Of a stretch of 64,000 bases of DNA, positions 44,335-53,712 are shown piece after piece (position 1 is the first letter of the stretch; each line of letters starts with the position of its first letter). Origin of the DNA: Haemophilus parainfluenzae ATCC 33392 (GTDB lineage: Bacteria; Pseudomonadota; Gammaproteobacteria; Enterobacterales; Pasteurellaceae); the NCBI RefSeq assembly GCF_031191205.1, contig NZ_CP133470.1, positions 999,501 through 1,063,500 on the forward strand. Reading direction: 5' to 3'. Made by a program: the position numbers and the translations under genes. The notes below the pieces were generated by a model. The model saw nothing but the letters and a program-made list of their open reading frames with translations. It made no database searches and was not told the DNA's origin.

Positions 44335-44446
44335 TACATTCACCACCCAATCCTATTTCTGATAATCAGCTATCGACAGACTAGCGCGCGTTTCAGGTAG
44401 AATGTGTCTGCGTATACTTTCAGGATTTTCTGACTTCAATATATCC

Positions 44447-45520
44447 TCATTGAGCCATCAATAACCCATATAGCTCCACATTAATATAAAAATTTTCTTT
44501 TCCAATTTTTTCCTTCTTCAAAATTCCGATTCTGACCAATTCTTCCAAATGAGATCTTGCTGTATTACGATGGATTTGGCAGTCTCGTACGACGAAATTA
44601 ATTTTCGTGTAAGGGTGTTTATACAGATTATTAATCAACTCATGGCTGTATATCTGCGGTAACTCACTGCGGATGAGCTGTTTGTGATTTTGCATTAAAG
44701 CTTTAATTCCATTGATTAAAGTAACCGTTCGTTTTGCGGTTTCTGTAATGCCTTCTAGTATAAATATCAACCATGATTCCCAATTTTGGCTATCACGGAC
44801 AGACTGCAATAACTGGTAGTATTTTGCTTTATTTCGATTGATATATCGGGAAAGATACAGAATTGGAGTATCGAGTAAATCTTGTTGAATCAGATATAGA
44901 ATATTCAATATTCGTCCTGTCCGACCGTTGCCATCATAAAACGGATGAATGCTTTCAAACTGGTGATGAATCAGAGCCATTTTTACCAAGGGATCGTAAT
45001 CAAGTTGTGCCGAGTCGTTGATAAATCTTTCCAAATCAGACATATATTTTTCAATATCGGCAGGATTTTGCGGTGGCATATAAACAATTTCTTTTGTCGT
45101 TTGATTTACCAGCCCCGTTCCTTGCTGCTTTCTAAAACCCGCATTGTTTCCTTCCAATGCAGCTTGAATTTCTTTAATTAGATTGAGTGTAATTAATTTA
45201 TCGGAACGGACAGAGTCAAAGCCTAATGACATGGCTTGCGCATAGTAGTGAACTTCTTTCGCAGCTACGGTAGTGAATTGGTGTGTATTGATATTGCTTT
45301 GATATAGGTCATCCTGCGTGGTAATGATATTTTCAATCTCCGAGCTTTCTTTTGCTTCCTGCAAGGGTAATGTCCCGAGTAGAATATTTTGATTCGGCAT
45401 TGTATGTACCACGCCTTTTAACTCACCTAATGCCTGATGAGCAGTACTGCAAGCTTTCAATACCGCTTTACTTTCTATCTCGCCCAAGGCAAATAAATCT
45501 GGAATTTGATAGTTGTTCAT
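44447..45520 (-). CDS. Fic-family adenylyltransferase with N-terminal inhibitory helix
   Basis: A 357-residue Fic protein that probably transfers AMP from ATP to a target side chain. The catalytic motif HPFYDGNGRTGR (192-203) is canonical. SSEIEN at 59-64 fits the autoinhibitory [S/T]xxxE[G/N] motif N-terminal to the Fic core, so this is a self-inhibited class II enzyme. The C-terminal 70 residues form a winged helix (KINFVVRDCQIHRNTARSHLEELVRIGILKKE), typical of Fic/DOC-HTH fusions. RBS AAGGAAG. A cluster of TGTGCA repeats lies directly upstream. Target unknown; toxin-like or regulatory roles are both possible. Confidence 0.9.
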   Translation of the reverse strand: MNNYQIPDLFALGEIESKAVLKACSTAHQALGELKGVVHTMPNQNILLGTLPLQEAKESSEIENIITTQDDLYQSNINTHQFTTVAAKEVHYYAQAMSLGFDSVRSDKLITLNLIKEIQAALEGNNAGFRKQQGTGLVNQTTKEIVYMPPQNPADIEKYMSDLERFINDSAQLDYDPLVKMALIHHQFESIHPFYDGNGRTGRILNILYLIQQDLLDTPILYLSRYINRNKAKYYQLLQSVRDSQNWESWLIFILEGITETAKRTVTLINGIKALMQNHKQLIRSELPQIYSHELINNLYKHPYTKINFVVRDCQIHRNTARSHLEELVRIGILKKEKIGKENFYINVELYGLLMAQ

Positions 45521-45555
45521 TATGACTTCCTTTATACATAAAAAGGTGTGGTTTC

Positions 45556-45644
45556 TTGTGCACGTTTACATAACATGCACAATATTCAGAATATTTTGTG
45601 CATATTAGTACAACGCACACAAATTTTCTATTTTTTTGTGCATG
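45556..45644. promoter_or_regulatory. Array of TTGTGCA repeats upstream of fic
   Basis: TTGTGCA-type boxes lie at 45556-45562, 45576-45582 (reversed), 45596-45602, 45616-45622 (reversed, imperfect: CGCACACAAA region) and 45636-45642. They alternate in orientation with roughly 20-bp period, so they sit on one face of the helix about every two turns. Confidence 0.6.
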
Positions 45645-45763
45645 TTTCAGGTTCCGAAGCAAAAGACATAATATTTGGCTAACCCTCCCTGTTTCTCAAT
45701 TATCCAAAATAACAAATTCTTGTTATTTCAGATACAAAAGTGCGGTTATTTTTTTGGATGTTT

Positions 45764-47290
45764 TTAATGTTTGCTGCTGAAAGGTGGTTTAGCAAACCAA
45801 ATGAGAACGACCAAGGAAATAAATGTTATCGCAGAAACTAAAAAGATTTCATTGGCACCGATGATAAATCCTTGGGCGGTGATTTGTCTGGCAATATATG
45901 ATGCCGTTTGTTCTTCACTTAAACCAAAACTCCCCATAGTTTGGAAGAATTGTTGGGAAATAGGATTATATGGATTAATGACTTCTGTAAGTTGCGTGTG
46001 ATGCACGGCTTCGCGGTTATACCAAATAAAAGTAGTAAGTGATGTGCCTATTGAGCCGGCAAGGGTTCGGAGGAAATTAAATAAGCTCGACGCCGAAGCC
46101 ATTTTTTCGGGCGGTAAACCAGAAAGTGTAATGGTTGTCAGCGGCATAAAGAAACAAGCAACGGCTAAGCCTTGCACAAATTGCGGTAATGCCACATCCA
46201 TAAAGGTCATTTCAGGTTCAAAGGTCACGGCTCGCCAATAAAAGGTCAGCGCATAAACCATAAAACTGACGGTGATTAAAATCCGCATATCAATTTTATT
46301 GCCGAATTTCCCGATAATCGGTGCAAGTAGAATCGGCAATAATCCCACTGGTGCAGCCGCAAGCCCCGCCCAAGTGGCTGTATAGTTATAAACCTGTTGG
46401 AGCAGAAGCGGGATGAGCACGACCGTCCCTGAATACACCAAGAAAGCAAGACTAGTCGAAACACAACCTACGGTGAAATTTCGGGATTTGAATAAGGAGA
46501 CATCCACAACTGGATTATCGTCCGTGAGTTCCCAAATGATGAGGGCGATTAAACCTACCGCCGCGATAATGGTAAGCACCACAATTTCAGTGGAATTAAA
46601 CCAATCTAGCTCGCGACCTTGATCCAGCATTAATTGCAACGCACCTACACCGAGTGCTAACAAAATCAGCCCAATAGTATTAACTGGTTGATGAGAAATT
46701 CTACTTTCTCGGCCTTCTAAAATTTTCCAACTGATTAAGACAACGGCAAGCCCGATCGGAACGTTGATAAAGAAAATCCAACCCCAGTGAATATTATCGC
46801 TGATCCAACCGCCTAAAATCGGGCCACAAATCGGGGCGACCACGATTGTCATTGACCAAAAAGCCAATGCCATTCCGCGTTTTTCTGGCGGGTAGTTATT
46901 TAATAATAAACTTTGAGAAAGGGGGATGATGGGGCCAGCAACTGCACCTTGAAGGACGCGAAAAACGATCAACATTTCCAAGCTATTTGCAATACCACAA
47001 AGCCAAGAGGCTAGCACGAATAATAGTGTTGCGATTAAAAATAACCGCACTTCACCAAAACGTTTTGCCAGCCAGCCTGTAATCGGGATCGAAATCGCAT
47101 TTGCCACCCCGAACGAAGTGATCACCCATGTGCCTTGGCTCGACGATGCCCCCAAATCACCTGCAATAGTTGGAATGGCTACGTTAGCGATGGTGGAGTC
47201 TAACACGAGCATAAAGGTGGCTAATGAAAGCACCAATGTGAGCATCGCTAACGCACCGCCTTGTAGCGGTTTGAAATGAGATTGCGGCAT
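45764..47290 (-). CDS. emrB: EmrB-type DHA2 multidrug efflux permease
   Basis: A 508-residue MFS drug/proton antiporter with 14 predicted helices. Motifs include LDSTIANVAIPTIAGDLGAS (helix 1), GWLAKRFGEVRLF (motif A), RVLQGAVAGPIIPLSQSLLL and the motif C region FWSMTIVVAPICGPILGGWI. With EmrA and an outer-membrane channel such as TolC it forms a tripartite pump for hydrophobic compounds. It starts 8 nt after emrA. The stop is followed by a T-rich stretch after a USS. Confidence 0.93.
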   Translation of the reverse strand: MPQSHFKPLQGGALAMLTLVLSLATFMLVLDSTIANVAIPTIAGDLGASSSQGTWVITSFGVANAISIPITGWLAKRFGEVRLFLIATLLFVLASWLCGIANSLEMLIVFRVLQGAVAGPIIPLSQSLLLNNYPPEKRGMALAFWSMTIVVAPICGPILGGWISDNIHWGWIFFINVPIGLAVVLISWKILEGRESRISHQPVNTIGLILLALGVGALQLMLDQGRELDWFNSTEIVVLTIIAAVGLIALIIWELTDDNPVVDVSLFKSRNFTVGCVSTSLAFLVYSGTVVLIPLLLQQVYNYTATWAGLAAAPVGLLPILLAPIIGKFGNKIDMRILITVSFMVYALTFYWRAVTFEPEMTFMDVALPQFVQGLAVACFFMPLTTITLSGLPPEKMASASSLFNFLRTLAGSIGTSLTTFIWYNREAVHHTQLTEVINPYNPISQQFFQTMGSFGLSEEQTASYIARQITAQGFIIGANEIFLVSAITFISLVVLIWFAKPPFSSKH

Positions 47291-47298
47291 AACAGAAC

Positions 47299-48468
47299 CT
47301 AATGGCTATTGTCACGAATAATAGATTCGATCAAATTATTGATCGCACTTTCATCATATTGCAGCACATTTGTGGAATAAAGCGTTGTAGCTGGCGCTTG
47401 GTCACGCAAGGTTTCGCCTTGGCTATCACTAACATTCACTTTCACGGTAGCAGAAAGACCGATACGTAATGGGTTTTCAATGAGCTGTTGTGGATCCAAT
47501 TGAATTCGTACAGGCACACGTTGCACCACTTTGATCCAGTTGCCTGTCGCATTTTGAGTAGGCAATAATGAGAATGCGCTTCCCGTACCCATTTCGATTC
47601 CCACCACTTTTCCATTAAAGGTTTTATCTTTTCCATAAAGGTCGAAATAAATTTCAACTGGCTGACCAATTCGCATATGGGTTAATTGTGTTTCTTTGAA
47701 GTTGGCGTCTAACCACATTTGATCGGTAGTGACCACTGCCATTAATGCGCCACCAACAGAAACCGCCTGTCCTACTTGCGCATTGCGACGAGCCACATAG
47801 CCTTTAATTGGGCTGCGGATTTTTGTGCGTTCTAAATTCAACCAAGCTTGTTTCAAATTACTGACCGCACTTTGAATTTGCGGTTGTTCACTTAAAGGAC
47901 CGTCTAACAATAAGGCTTGATTGGCTTCAAGCTGGTTTTGTGAGGTCGTTAAGTTTGCTTTGGCGAGTTCAACCGCTTCTTTGGCGTGTTGGAAAGATTC
48001 TTTATCGATCGCTCCATCTTTCACTAATTGAACGCGACGGTTTAAATTTCCTTGTACTTGAGCAAGCGTAATTTCATTCGCACGAACGGCGGATTTCAAT
48101 TGTTTTACGGTGTAATTCAGTTGAGAAATTTGGCGAACGGCATTGGCTAAATTGCTTTTAGCTTGCTCAAAACTCAATTTAGCATTGGTGTCATCCAGTT
48201 CCAATAACACGTCGCCCGCTTGTACGGGATCCATATTATCAACATTAATTTTTAAAATATTTCCCGCAACTTGTGATGAGACCATCACCTGATTGCCGCT
48301 CACATAGGCATCTTCGGTTTCTTCAAAGCCTTTAATAAAGAAAAACCAATAAGCCGCAGAACCGATTGCAATCAGAAGAAGCAAAAGAATAAAAATGGAA
48401 AGCCCTTTTTTACGTTGTTGAGATTTATTATTTGAGGAAGTTTGTGTATCTGTTTGTTGATCGGACAT
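47299..48468 (-). CDS. emrA: EmrA-type membrane-fusion protein
   Basis: A 389-residue periplasmic adaptor: a cytoplasmic tail rich in Gln/Ser/Lys, one membrane helix (about 25-47), a lipoyl half (EETEDAYVSGNQVMVSSQVAG), a long alpha-hairpin (about 95-200), the second lipoyl half RSPIKGYVARRNAQVGQAV and a beta-barrel domain. It links EmrB to an outer-membrane channel. A perfect palindrome, a likely repressor operator, lies about 65 nt upstream; no emrR or tetR-type gene is adjacent. Confidence 0.93.
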   Translation of the reverse strand: MSDQQTDTQTSSNNKSQQRKKGLSIFILLLLLIAIGSAAYWFFFIKGFEETEDAYVSGNQVMVSSQVAGNILKINVDNMDPVQAGDVLLELDDTNAKLSFEQAKSNLANAVRQISQLNYTVKQLKSAVRANEITLAQVQGNLNRRVQLVKDGAIDKESFQHAKEAVELAKANLTTSQNQLEANQALLLDGPLSEQPQIQSAVSNLKQAWLNLERTKIRSPIKGYVARRNAQVGQAVSVGGALMAVVTTDQMWLDANFKETQLTHMRIGQPVEIYFDLYGKDKTFNGKVVGIEMGTGSAFSLLPTQNATGNWIKVVQRVPVRIQLDPQQLIENPLRIGLSATVKVNVSDSQGETLRDQAPATTLYSTNVLQYDESAINNLIESIIRDNSH

Positions 48469-48531
48469 AATGCGAGCCTTATGAGAAAATGCTGAAGTAA
48501 AAAAGGCTTCAGTCTATAAAATATGAATGTT

Positions 48532-48546
48532 CGTTCATTATGAACG
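48532..48546. promoter_or_regulatory. Palindromic operator candidate upstream of emrAB
   Basis: CGTTCATTATGAACG is a perfect 15-bp palindrome. It overlaps a second dyad, AATGTTCGTTCATT. A T/A-rich possible -10 lies just downstream toward emrA. The form suits a TetR-family repressor. Confidence 0.5.
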
Positions 48547-48568
48547 TAAATTAGAATTATTTCAAGAA

Positions 48569-48600
48569 TGACTGCACTTGTTGATATCAAAGTGCGGTCA
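48569..48600 (-). terminator. USS-based terminator after rarD
   Basis: TGACTGCACTT pairs with AAGTGCGGTCA with one mismatch, just past the rarD stop. Confidence 0.65.
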
Positions 48601-48603
48601 ATT

Positions 48604-49479
48604 TTAATGATGTTTTATCCTTAAGCCATTTATGCCAAGCAAAATCAAACTGGTCCAAATCGGTACATAAGTAAAGTAATCGGAAAGGGAAACTTGTGTG
48701 TTGAGCCAAAATATCGCAATTAAAAAGAGCAATGTCGGCTCGAGATAACTGAGCACGGCGAACACACTGACCGGAATTTGTTGATTTGATTTTAAATTGG
48801 CAGACAAACCGATTGCACTCACTAAACCTAATGCAGGCAATAAATACCAATATCGACTTTCACTGATTACAAAAGAAAATTGCTGTTCTTGTATGAGCAA
48901 ATAGATGAGACAAGGAATAGCAATGAAGCACACATCGAGCGTGATGCCTTGCAATGCGGGGATCTTCATGGCTTTACGGCTTAAATAATAATAGGGATAA
49001 ACTAAGCACACCCAAAGACTGCTCCATGAAAAGGTTTGATTATGCCACAATTCATGCGCCACACCGCAGGCGGCGATACATAAAGCGATGATTTGAATGG
49101 TGGAAAGGGTTTCTTTCAGCCAAATACGCCCTAGTAATGCCATCACTAATGGGAATAAGAAATACCCCATTGCGATGTTTACTCCTTCACCATTAACAGG
49201 CGCCCACATAAATAACCAAAATTGACTGCCAGCATCAAGTGTACCGAGCGAAAACAACATCCAACGTTTTTTGTCTTTGCCTAAGGTTTCATTGACTAAT
49301 TTTGATAATGAACGACAACCTACGGTTGGGAAGATAATCAAAAAGAGTCCAAATACCATCATGACCATTCGCCAAGCAAACACATCCGTGCCGTTAAGTG
49401 GCTGTAGCCATAAGCTGAATAGATAGAGCAATCTAAATAAAAATTGCGAGATGATGCCGAGAAAAATACCTTGAGCCAT
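48604..49479 (-). CDS. rarD: RarD-type EamA transporter
   Basis: A 291-residue protein of ten predicted helices, DMT superfamily, RarD branch (GIISQFLFRLLYLFSLWLQPLNGTDVFAWRMVMM; GEGVNIAMGYFLFPLVMALLGRIWLKETLS; LKSNQQIPVSVFAVLSYLEPTLLFLIA). Substrate unknown; E. coli RarD was named for chloramphenicol sensitivity. It diverges from the Lrp-type regulator, which could control it. Confidence 0.82.
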   Translation of the reverse strand: MAQGIFLGIISQFLFRLLYLFSLWLQPLNGTDVFAWRMVMMVFGLFLIIFPTVGCRSLSKLVNETLGKDKKRWMLFSLGTLDAGSQFWLFMWAPVNGEGVNIAMGYFLFPLVMALLGRIWLKETLSTIQIIALCIAACGVAHELWHNQTFSWSSLWVCLVYPYYYLSRKAMKIPALQGITLDVCFIAIPCLIYLLIQEQQFSFVISESRYWYLLPALGLVSAIGLSANLKSNQQIPVSVFAVLSYLEPTLLFLIAIFWLNTQVSLSDYFTYVPIWTSLILLGINGLRIKHH

Positions 49480-49610
49480 TTTTATATTTCCTTAGGTTTG
49501 ATAACGTCATTATAAAAGTCTGGTGTGGTAAATTTTCTCAATATAAAATAATTAGTGATTATTTTTCTCAAGTTTGAGTGGTATTTGGCATTTATTTTCA
49601 AGGTGTAAAC

Positions 49611-50069
49611 ATGGAATTAGATAAATTAGATCGGGATATTTTAAATATCCTCCAACAAGATGCGACTCTGCCATTAAAAGAGCTTGCGGAAAAAGTGCAT
49701 AGCTCGGTAGCAACCTGTCAGCGTCGAATTCAATTACTGACAGAAAAAGGGGTTATTACCAAGCAAGTGGCGGTGGTATCGCCAAAGGCCGTGGGTAGAG
49801 GCATTAGTGTTTTTGTGATGGTGGAAATGGATAATCAACATTCCCGCTTTCAAGAGTTATTTGAACGGAAAATGCGACAAGAAACCGATGTGGTGAGCTG
49901 TTATGAAATTTCTGGCGATTATGATTTTATGCTGCTTATTCACGCTGAAAGCATGGAAAGTTACCATTCGTTTACCCGTCGCGTTCTAACCGGTGAATAT
50001 CATGTTCGCACTTATAAGAGCTTGTTTGTAATGAATTTTACCAAAGCAGAGAGCGGGATTTTGTTATAG
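49611..50069 (+). CDS. Lrp/AsnC-family transcriptional regulator
   Basis: A 152-residue feast/famine regulator. The N-terminal winged helix is LDKLDRDILNILQQDATLPLKELAEKVHSSVATCQRRIQLLTEKGVI. The C-terminal RAM ligand-binding domain has VVSCYEISGDYDFMLLIHAESMESYHSF. The ATG at 49611 follows AAGGTG; an in-frame start at 49578 is not supported. Divergent from rarD and close to nhaA and brnQ; controlling the divergent transporter is a reasonable guess. Confidence 0.9.
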   Translation: MELDKLDRDILNILQQDATLPLKELAEKVHSSVATCQRRIQLLTEKGVITKQVAVVSPKAVGRGISVFVMVEMDNQHSRFQELFERKMRQETDVVSCYEISGDYDFMLLIHAESMESYHSFTRRVLTGEYHVRTYKSLFVMNFTKAESGILL

Positions 50070-50087
50070 TTGTGTAAATAAAAAAGA

Positions 50088-50119
50088 AAATCCTTTGCTA
50101 AAGTGGCAAAGGATTTTTT
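50088..50119. terminator. Bidirectional terminator between lrp-type gene and nhaA
   Basis: AAATCCTTTGC pairs with GCAAAGGATTT around a 9-nt loop, followed by T-rich sequence on both strands. Confidence 0.87.
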
Positions 50120-50131
50120 ATTAAGACGTGA

Positions 50132-51316
50132 TTATTTCGGTAACCTTGTTGTGGCTTTTAACGCCATATACCCCATAATCGCAGAAACCGTGGAGCCTAA
50201 TAAGATCCCTAATCGAGAAAGGGCATTAATGCTTTCACCGGCATCAGCATTGAAGGCCAGGCTTGCTAAGAACATTGACATGGTGAAACCGATACCACAT
50301 AAAATCGCTACGGCAAAAATTTGTTTGAAGTTGATGCCTTGCGGAAGTTTTGCTATGCCTAGTTTTACGGAAAGGTAGCTGAAACCAAATACGCCGAGTG
50401 GTTTTCCAATAATTAAGCCTAAAGAAATCGCAAATAATAATGGTGATGAAAGCATGCTTGAGTCGATACCATCAAAACTTACCCCCGCATTGGCAAATGC
50501 GAATAATGGCAGAATAACAAAGGATGACCAAGGCGCAAGAATATGTTCAAAGTCATGTAACGGCGTTTCGCCATTTTTGCCTTTCAATGGAATACAAAAC
50601 CCGATGATAACGCCTGCAAGAGTAGCATGTACGCCCGATTTTAATACAGAAGCCCACAAGATTGTTCCCACCACCATATAGGCACAAAGTGCGGTCACTT
50701 TAAAGCGATTTAATGCAATAAGTACAGCAATTGCAATGGCAGCAAAGACGAGTGCTTGCACGCTTAATCCATGGGAGAAGAAGAGTGCAATCACAACAAT
50801 TGCACCTAAGTCATCAATGATGGCTAAAGCAAGTAAAAAGATTTTTAGTGGGAGTGGCACTTGTTTACTTAATAACGCCATGATGCCCAGTGCAAAGGCA
50901 ATGTCTGTCGCCATTGGGATTGCCCAGCCATCGGCTAAAGTAGGATCTTGTTGTGCAATAAAAATATAAACCAAGGCAGGAATAACCATTCCGCCAACGG
51001 CAGCAATAGCAGGGAAAACCGCTTGTTGATAGCTTGAAAGGGAACCCTCAAATAATTCTCTTTTGACTTCCATTCCCACTAAAACAAAGAATACCGCCAT
51101 AAAACCATCATTGATCCAGTGAATTAAGGTTTTATCGATAGAAAAAGTCCCTACTTGAATGCTGACTGGTAAGTTTAAAAAGTCGTTATAGTTTTGATTG
51201 AGCGGTGAATTGGCTAATAGTATTGCGATTACCGCTGAAAAAAGTAATAAAATTCCGCCAGCTGATTCCAATTTGAAAAAACGCTGAATTTGTTGAATCA
51301 AACTCAGTTTATTCAT
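50132..51316 (-). CDS. nhaA: Na+/H+ antiporter NhaA
   Basis: A 394-residue inner-membrane antiporter with about 12 helices. The ion-binding aspartates are in [13 protein letters not shown] and [18 protein letters not shown]. Other NhaA marks are [23 protein letters not shown] at the N-terminus and [29 protein letters not shown]. It exports Na+ or Li+ for two protons at alkaline pH. Monocistronic, convergent with the Lrp-type gene. Confidence 0.96.
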   Translation of the reverse strand: MNKLSLIQQIQRFFKLESAGGILLLFSAVIAILLANSPLNQNYNDFLNLPVSIQVGTFSIDKTLIHWINDGFMAVFFVLVGMEVKRELFEGSLSSYQQAVFPAIAAVGGMVIPALVYIFIAQQDPTLADGWAIPMATDIAFALGIMALLSKQVPLPLKIFLLALAIIDDLGAIVVIALFFSHGLSVQALVFAAIAIAVLIALNRFKVTALCAYMVVGTILWASVLKSGVHATLAGVIIGFCIPLKGKNGETPLHDFEHILAPWSSFVILPLFAFANAGVSFDGIDSSMLSSPLLFAISLGLIIGKPLGVFGFSYLSVKLGIAKLPQGINFKQIFAVAILCGIGFTMSMFLASLAFNADAGESINALSRLGILLGSTVSAIMGYMALKATTRLPK

Positions 51317-51525
51317 TCATTCTCTCCTAAAAAAGTAATAAAAAATAATAAAGGCTGGATACTATCACAAATTTACTGATTTTTGGAAAATAGGCTATGG
51401 ATAATGTGTGATTTAATTGGGATGTGATAGAGTTCGTGATCTATTTCACAGAATTTATTTTCATTTTTGGAATAAAAAACAATTTAATAGTAAAATTCTT
51501 AAAGTTTATTTATTCGAGAATACTT

Positions 51526-52827
51526 ATGTTTTCAAAAAAAGACATCATCGTACTAGGTATGATGATTTTTGCTTTATTTTTAGGCGCGGGAAATATTATT
51601 TTTCCTCCAATGGAAGGTTACTCCGCAGGTAATCATTGGGCAACGGCTTCGCTAGGGTTTGTGATAACGGGCGTACTCATGCCATTTATTACATTGGTTG
51701 TGGTGTCAGTGTTAGGACGTGGCGAAGAACTGACTAAGGACTTACCCAAGTGGGCAGGCGTATCCTTTTTAACCATTCTTTATTTAGTCATCGGTTCAAC
51801 CTTTGCAATGCCTCGAATTACCAATGTTGCTTATGAAATGGCATGGTTACCATTGGGGCTCGTTGAAGATAGTGCGACGACTCGTCTTATTTTCTCTGTG
51901 ATTTTTAATATTATCGCCATGGGATTTATGATTCGCCCAAGTACCATTATTTCAACGGTGGGTGAAGTGATGACGCCGGCATTATTAGTATTATTACTCG
52001 TTGTTGGGATCACGGTTTTTGTTTCACCACTTTCTGAGATTGTTGCCCCATCGCAGGCTTATGCCGAGAATTCAGCACTAACCACAGGCTTAATTAGTGG
52101 TTATCAAACGATGGATGTACTAGCTGCGATTGCCTTTGGTGGCATTGTTGCGCGGGCATTATCTGCAAAAAATGTGACCAATCCACAAAAGATTATTCAA
52201 TATACGATTTCAGCCGGTTTTGTCTCTGTCATTTTATTAGGTTGTTTATATTTTGCCTTATTCTATTTAGGGGCGACTTCTGATGCTGTGGCACAAGGTG
52301 CAACAAATGGTGGACAAATTTTCTCTCGTTATGTGAATAGTTTATTCGGCACGGCGGGAACCTGGATTATGGCGGGTATTATTACTTTAGCAAGCTTAAC
52401 CACATTAGTGGGCGTAACCAGTGCTTGTGGTGATTACTTCTCCAAGTTTTCGACACGTTTTTCTTATCCATTTTGGATTGTCTTCTTCACCGCAATGACG
52501 ACAATTATTTCACAATATGGCTTAACAAAATTACTCCGAGTGACAATTCCAGCCTTGTTGTTGATTTACCCAATGGCGATCATGTTAGTGGTTTTACAGC
52601 TTGTGCGTAATAAATTGCCTTCTATTCGATTGAGCTATTACGTAACTATCTTTGTGACTGTTTGTTTTAGTTTAGTTGATAGTTTGAAAAACTTAGATGT
52701 TTTGCCTGAAGGGTTGCATCAAGTCATGATTCATTTCCCGCTTTACTCACAAGGATTAGCTTGGTTGGTGCCAGCATTATGTACTTTAGTGTTCTCTATA
52801 CTATTAGGGAAAACCATTTCAAAATAA
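51526..52827 (+). CDS. brnQ: Branched-chain amino acid transporter BrnQ
   Basis: A 433-residue LIVCS-family carrier with about 12 helices that takes up Leu, Ile and Val with Na+ or H+. The N-terminus MFSKKDIIVLGMMIFALFLGAGNIIFPP and MDVLAAIAFGGIVARAL are typical. I placed the start at 51526; the frame stays open upstream to 51424, but that part does not belong to the family. Leucine-responsive control by the nearby Lrp-type protein is plausible but not shown. Confidence 0.92.
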   Translation: MFSKKDIIVLGMMIFALFLGAGNIIFPPMEGYSAGNHWATASLGFVITGVLMPFITLVVVSVLGRGEELTKDLPKWAGVSFLTILYLVIGSTFAMPRITNVAYEMAWLPLGLVEDSATTRLIFSVIFNIIAMGFMIRPSTIISTVGEVMTPALLVLLLVVGITVFVSPLSEIVAPSQAYAENSALTTGLISGYQTMDVLAAIAFGGIVARALSAKNVTNPQKIIQYTISAGFVSVILLGCLYFALFYLGATSDAVAQGATNGGQIFSRYVNSLFGTAGTWIMAGIITLASLTTLVGVTSACGDYFSKFSTRFSYPFWIVFFTAMTTIISQYGLTKLLRVTIPALLLIYPMAIMLVVLQLVRNKLPSIRLSYYVTIFVTVCFSLVDSLKNLDVLPEGLHQVMIHFPLYSQGLAWLVPALCTLVFSILLGKTISK

Positions 52828-52829
52828 CA

Positions 52830-52862
52830 AAAATGCCGACCATGATTTGTCGGCATTTTTTA
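52830..52862. terminator. Terminator between brnQ and rlmB
   Basis: AAAATGCCGAC pairs with GTCGGCATTTTT around CATGATTT; suited to both convergent genes. Confidence 0.88.
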
Positions 52863-52891
52863 TATCAAGTGCGGTTAGTTTTTTGCACGTT

Positions 52892-53632
52892 TTAGGCGGC
52901 TAGACGTTGTCTCACAATTTCAAATAAACATACGCCAGTCGCAACAGAAACATTCAGGGATGAAACTGAGCCCGCCATTGGAATACTAATAAGCTGATCG
53001 CAATGCTCACGGGTAAGGCGACGCATGCCTTCACCTTCGGCCCCCATCACCAAAGCAAGAGAACCCGTAAGTTTAGTTTGGTAAATGGTTTCTGTTGCTT
53101 CGCCGGCTGTACCCACCACCCAAATATTATGATTTTGTTGTAGATCTCGCAAAGTACGCGCTAAGTTAGTGACGCGAATTAATGGCACAGTCTCTGCTGC
53201 ACCGCAAGCCACTTTACGTGCGATAGAAGTGAGCTGAGCGGATTTATCTTTTGGCACGATAACGGCGCTCACACCAGCTGCATCCGCAGTACGTAAACAG
53301 GCTCCTAGGTTATGGGGATCCGTCACGCCATCAAGCACCAATAAAAGTGGATTTTGCTTACGAGTAAGAAGTTCATCCAAATCGTGTTCATTCAGCTCTT
53401 TGGCTTCTTGTACACGCGCAATCACACCTTGATGCACTTCACCGTTGGATTTTTTATCTAATGTTTGACGGGTTACAAATTGCACCGCAATGCCTAAAGC
53501 ATAGAGCTCATTGAGTAAGGGTTGTAGGCGTTTATCTTCACGGCCTTTCAGCACAAAAACTTCAATTAAACGCTCAGGACTATTTGCTAAAATGCTGTTT
53601 ACAGCATGGATACCATAGATATTTTCTGACAT
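52892..53632 (-). CDS. rlmB: 23S rRNA (guanosine-2'-O)-methyltransferase RlmB
   Basis: A 246-residue SpoU-type enzyme that methylates G2251 of 23S rRNA using SAM. The N-terminal substrate-binding domain ([20 protein letters not shown]) is followed by a trefoil-knot domain with [32 protein letters not shown] and [19 protein letters not shown]. It lies 80 nt after rnr on the same strand, the usual rnr-rlmB order. Confidence 0.96.
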   Translation of the reverse strand: MSENIYGIHAVNSILANSPERLIEVFVLKGREDKRLQPLLNELYALGIAVQFVTRQTLDKKSNGEVHQGVIARVQEAKELNEHDLDELLTRKQNPLLLVLDGVTDPHNLGACLRTADAAGVSAVIVPKDKSAQLTSIARKVACGAAETVPLIRVTNLARTLRDLQQNHNIWVVGTAGEATETIYQTKLTGSLALVMGAEGEGMRRLTREHCDQLISIPMAGSVSSLNVSVATGVCLFEIVRQRLAA

Positions 53633-53712
53633 AGGGTTCTCTTATTTATTATTTTTTGTCATTATCCTCCCCGCTTTATCAACGAGGAGACTGGGGAGAT
53701 TGGGTTAAAATA

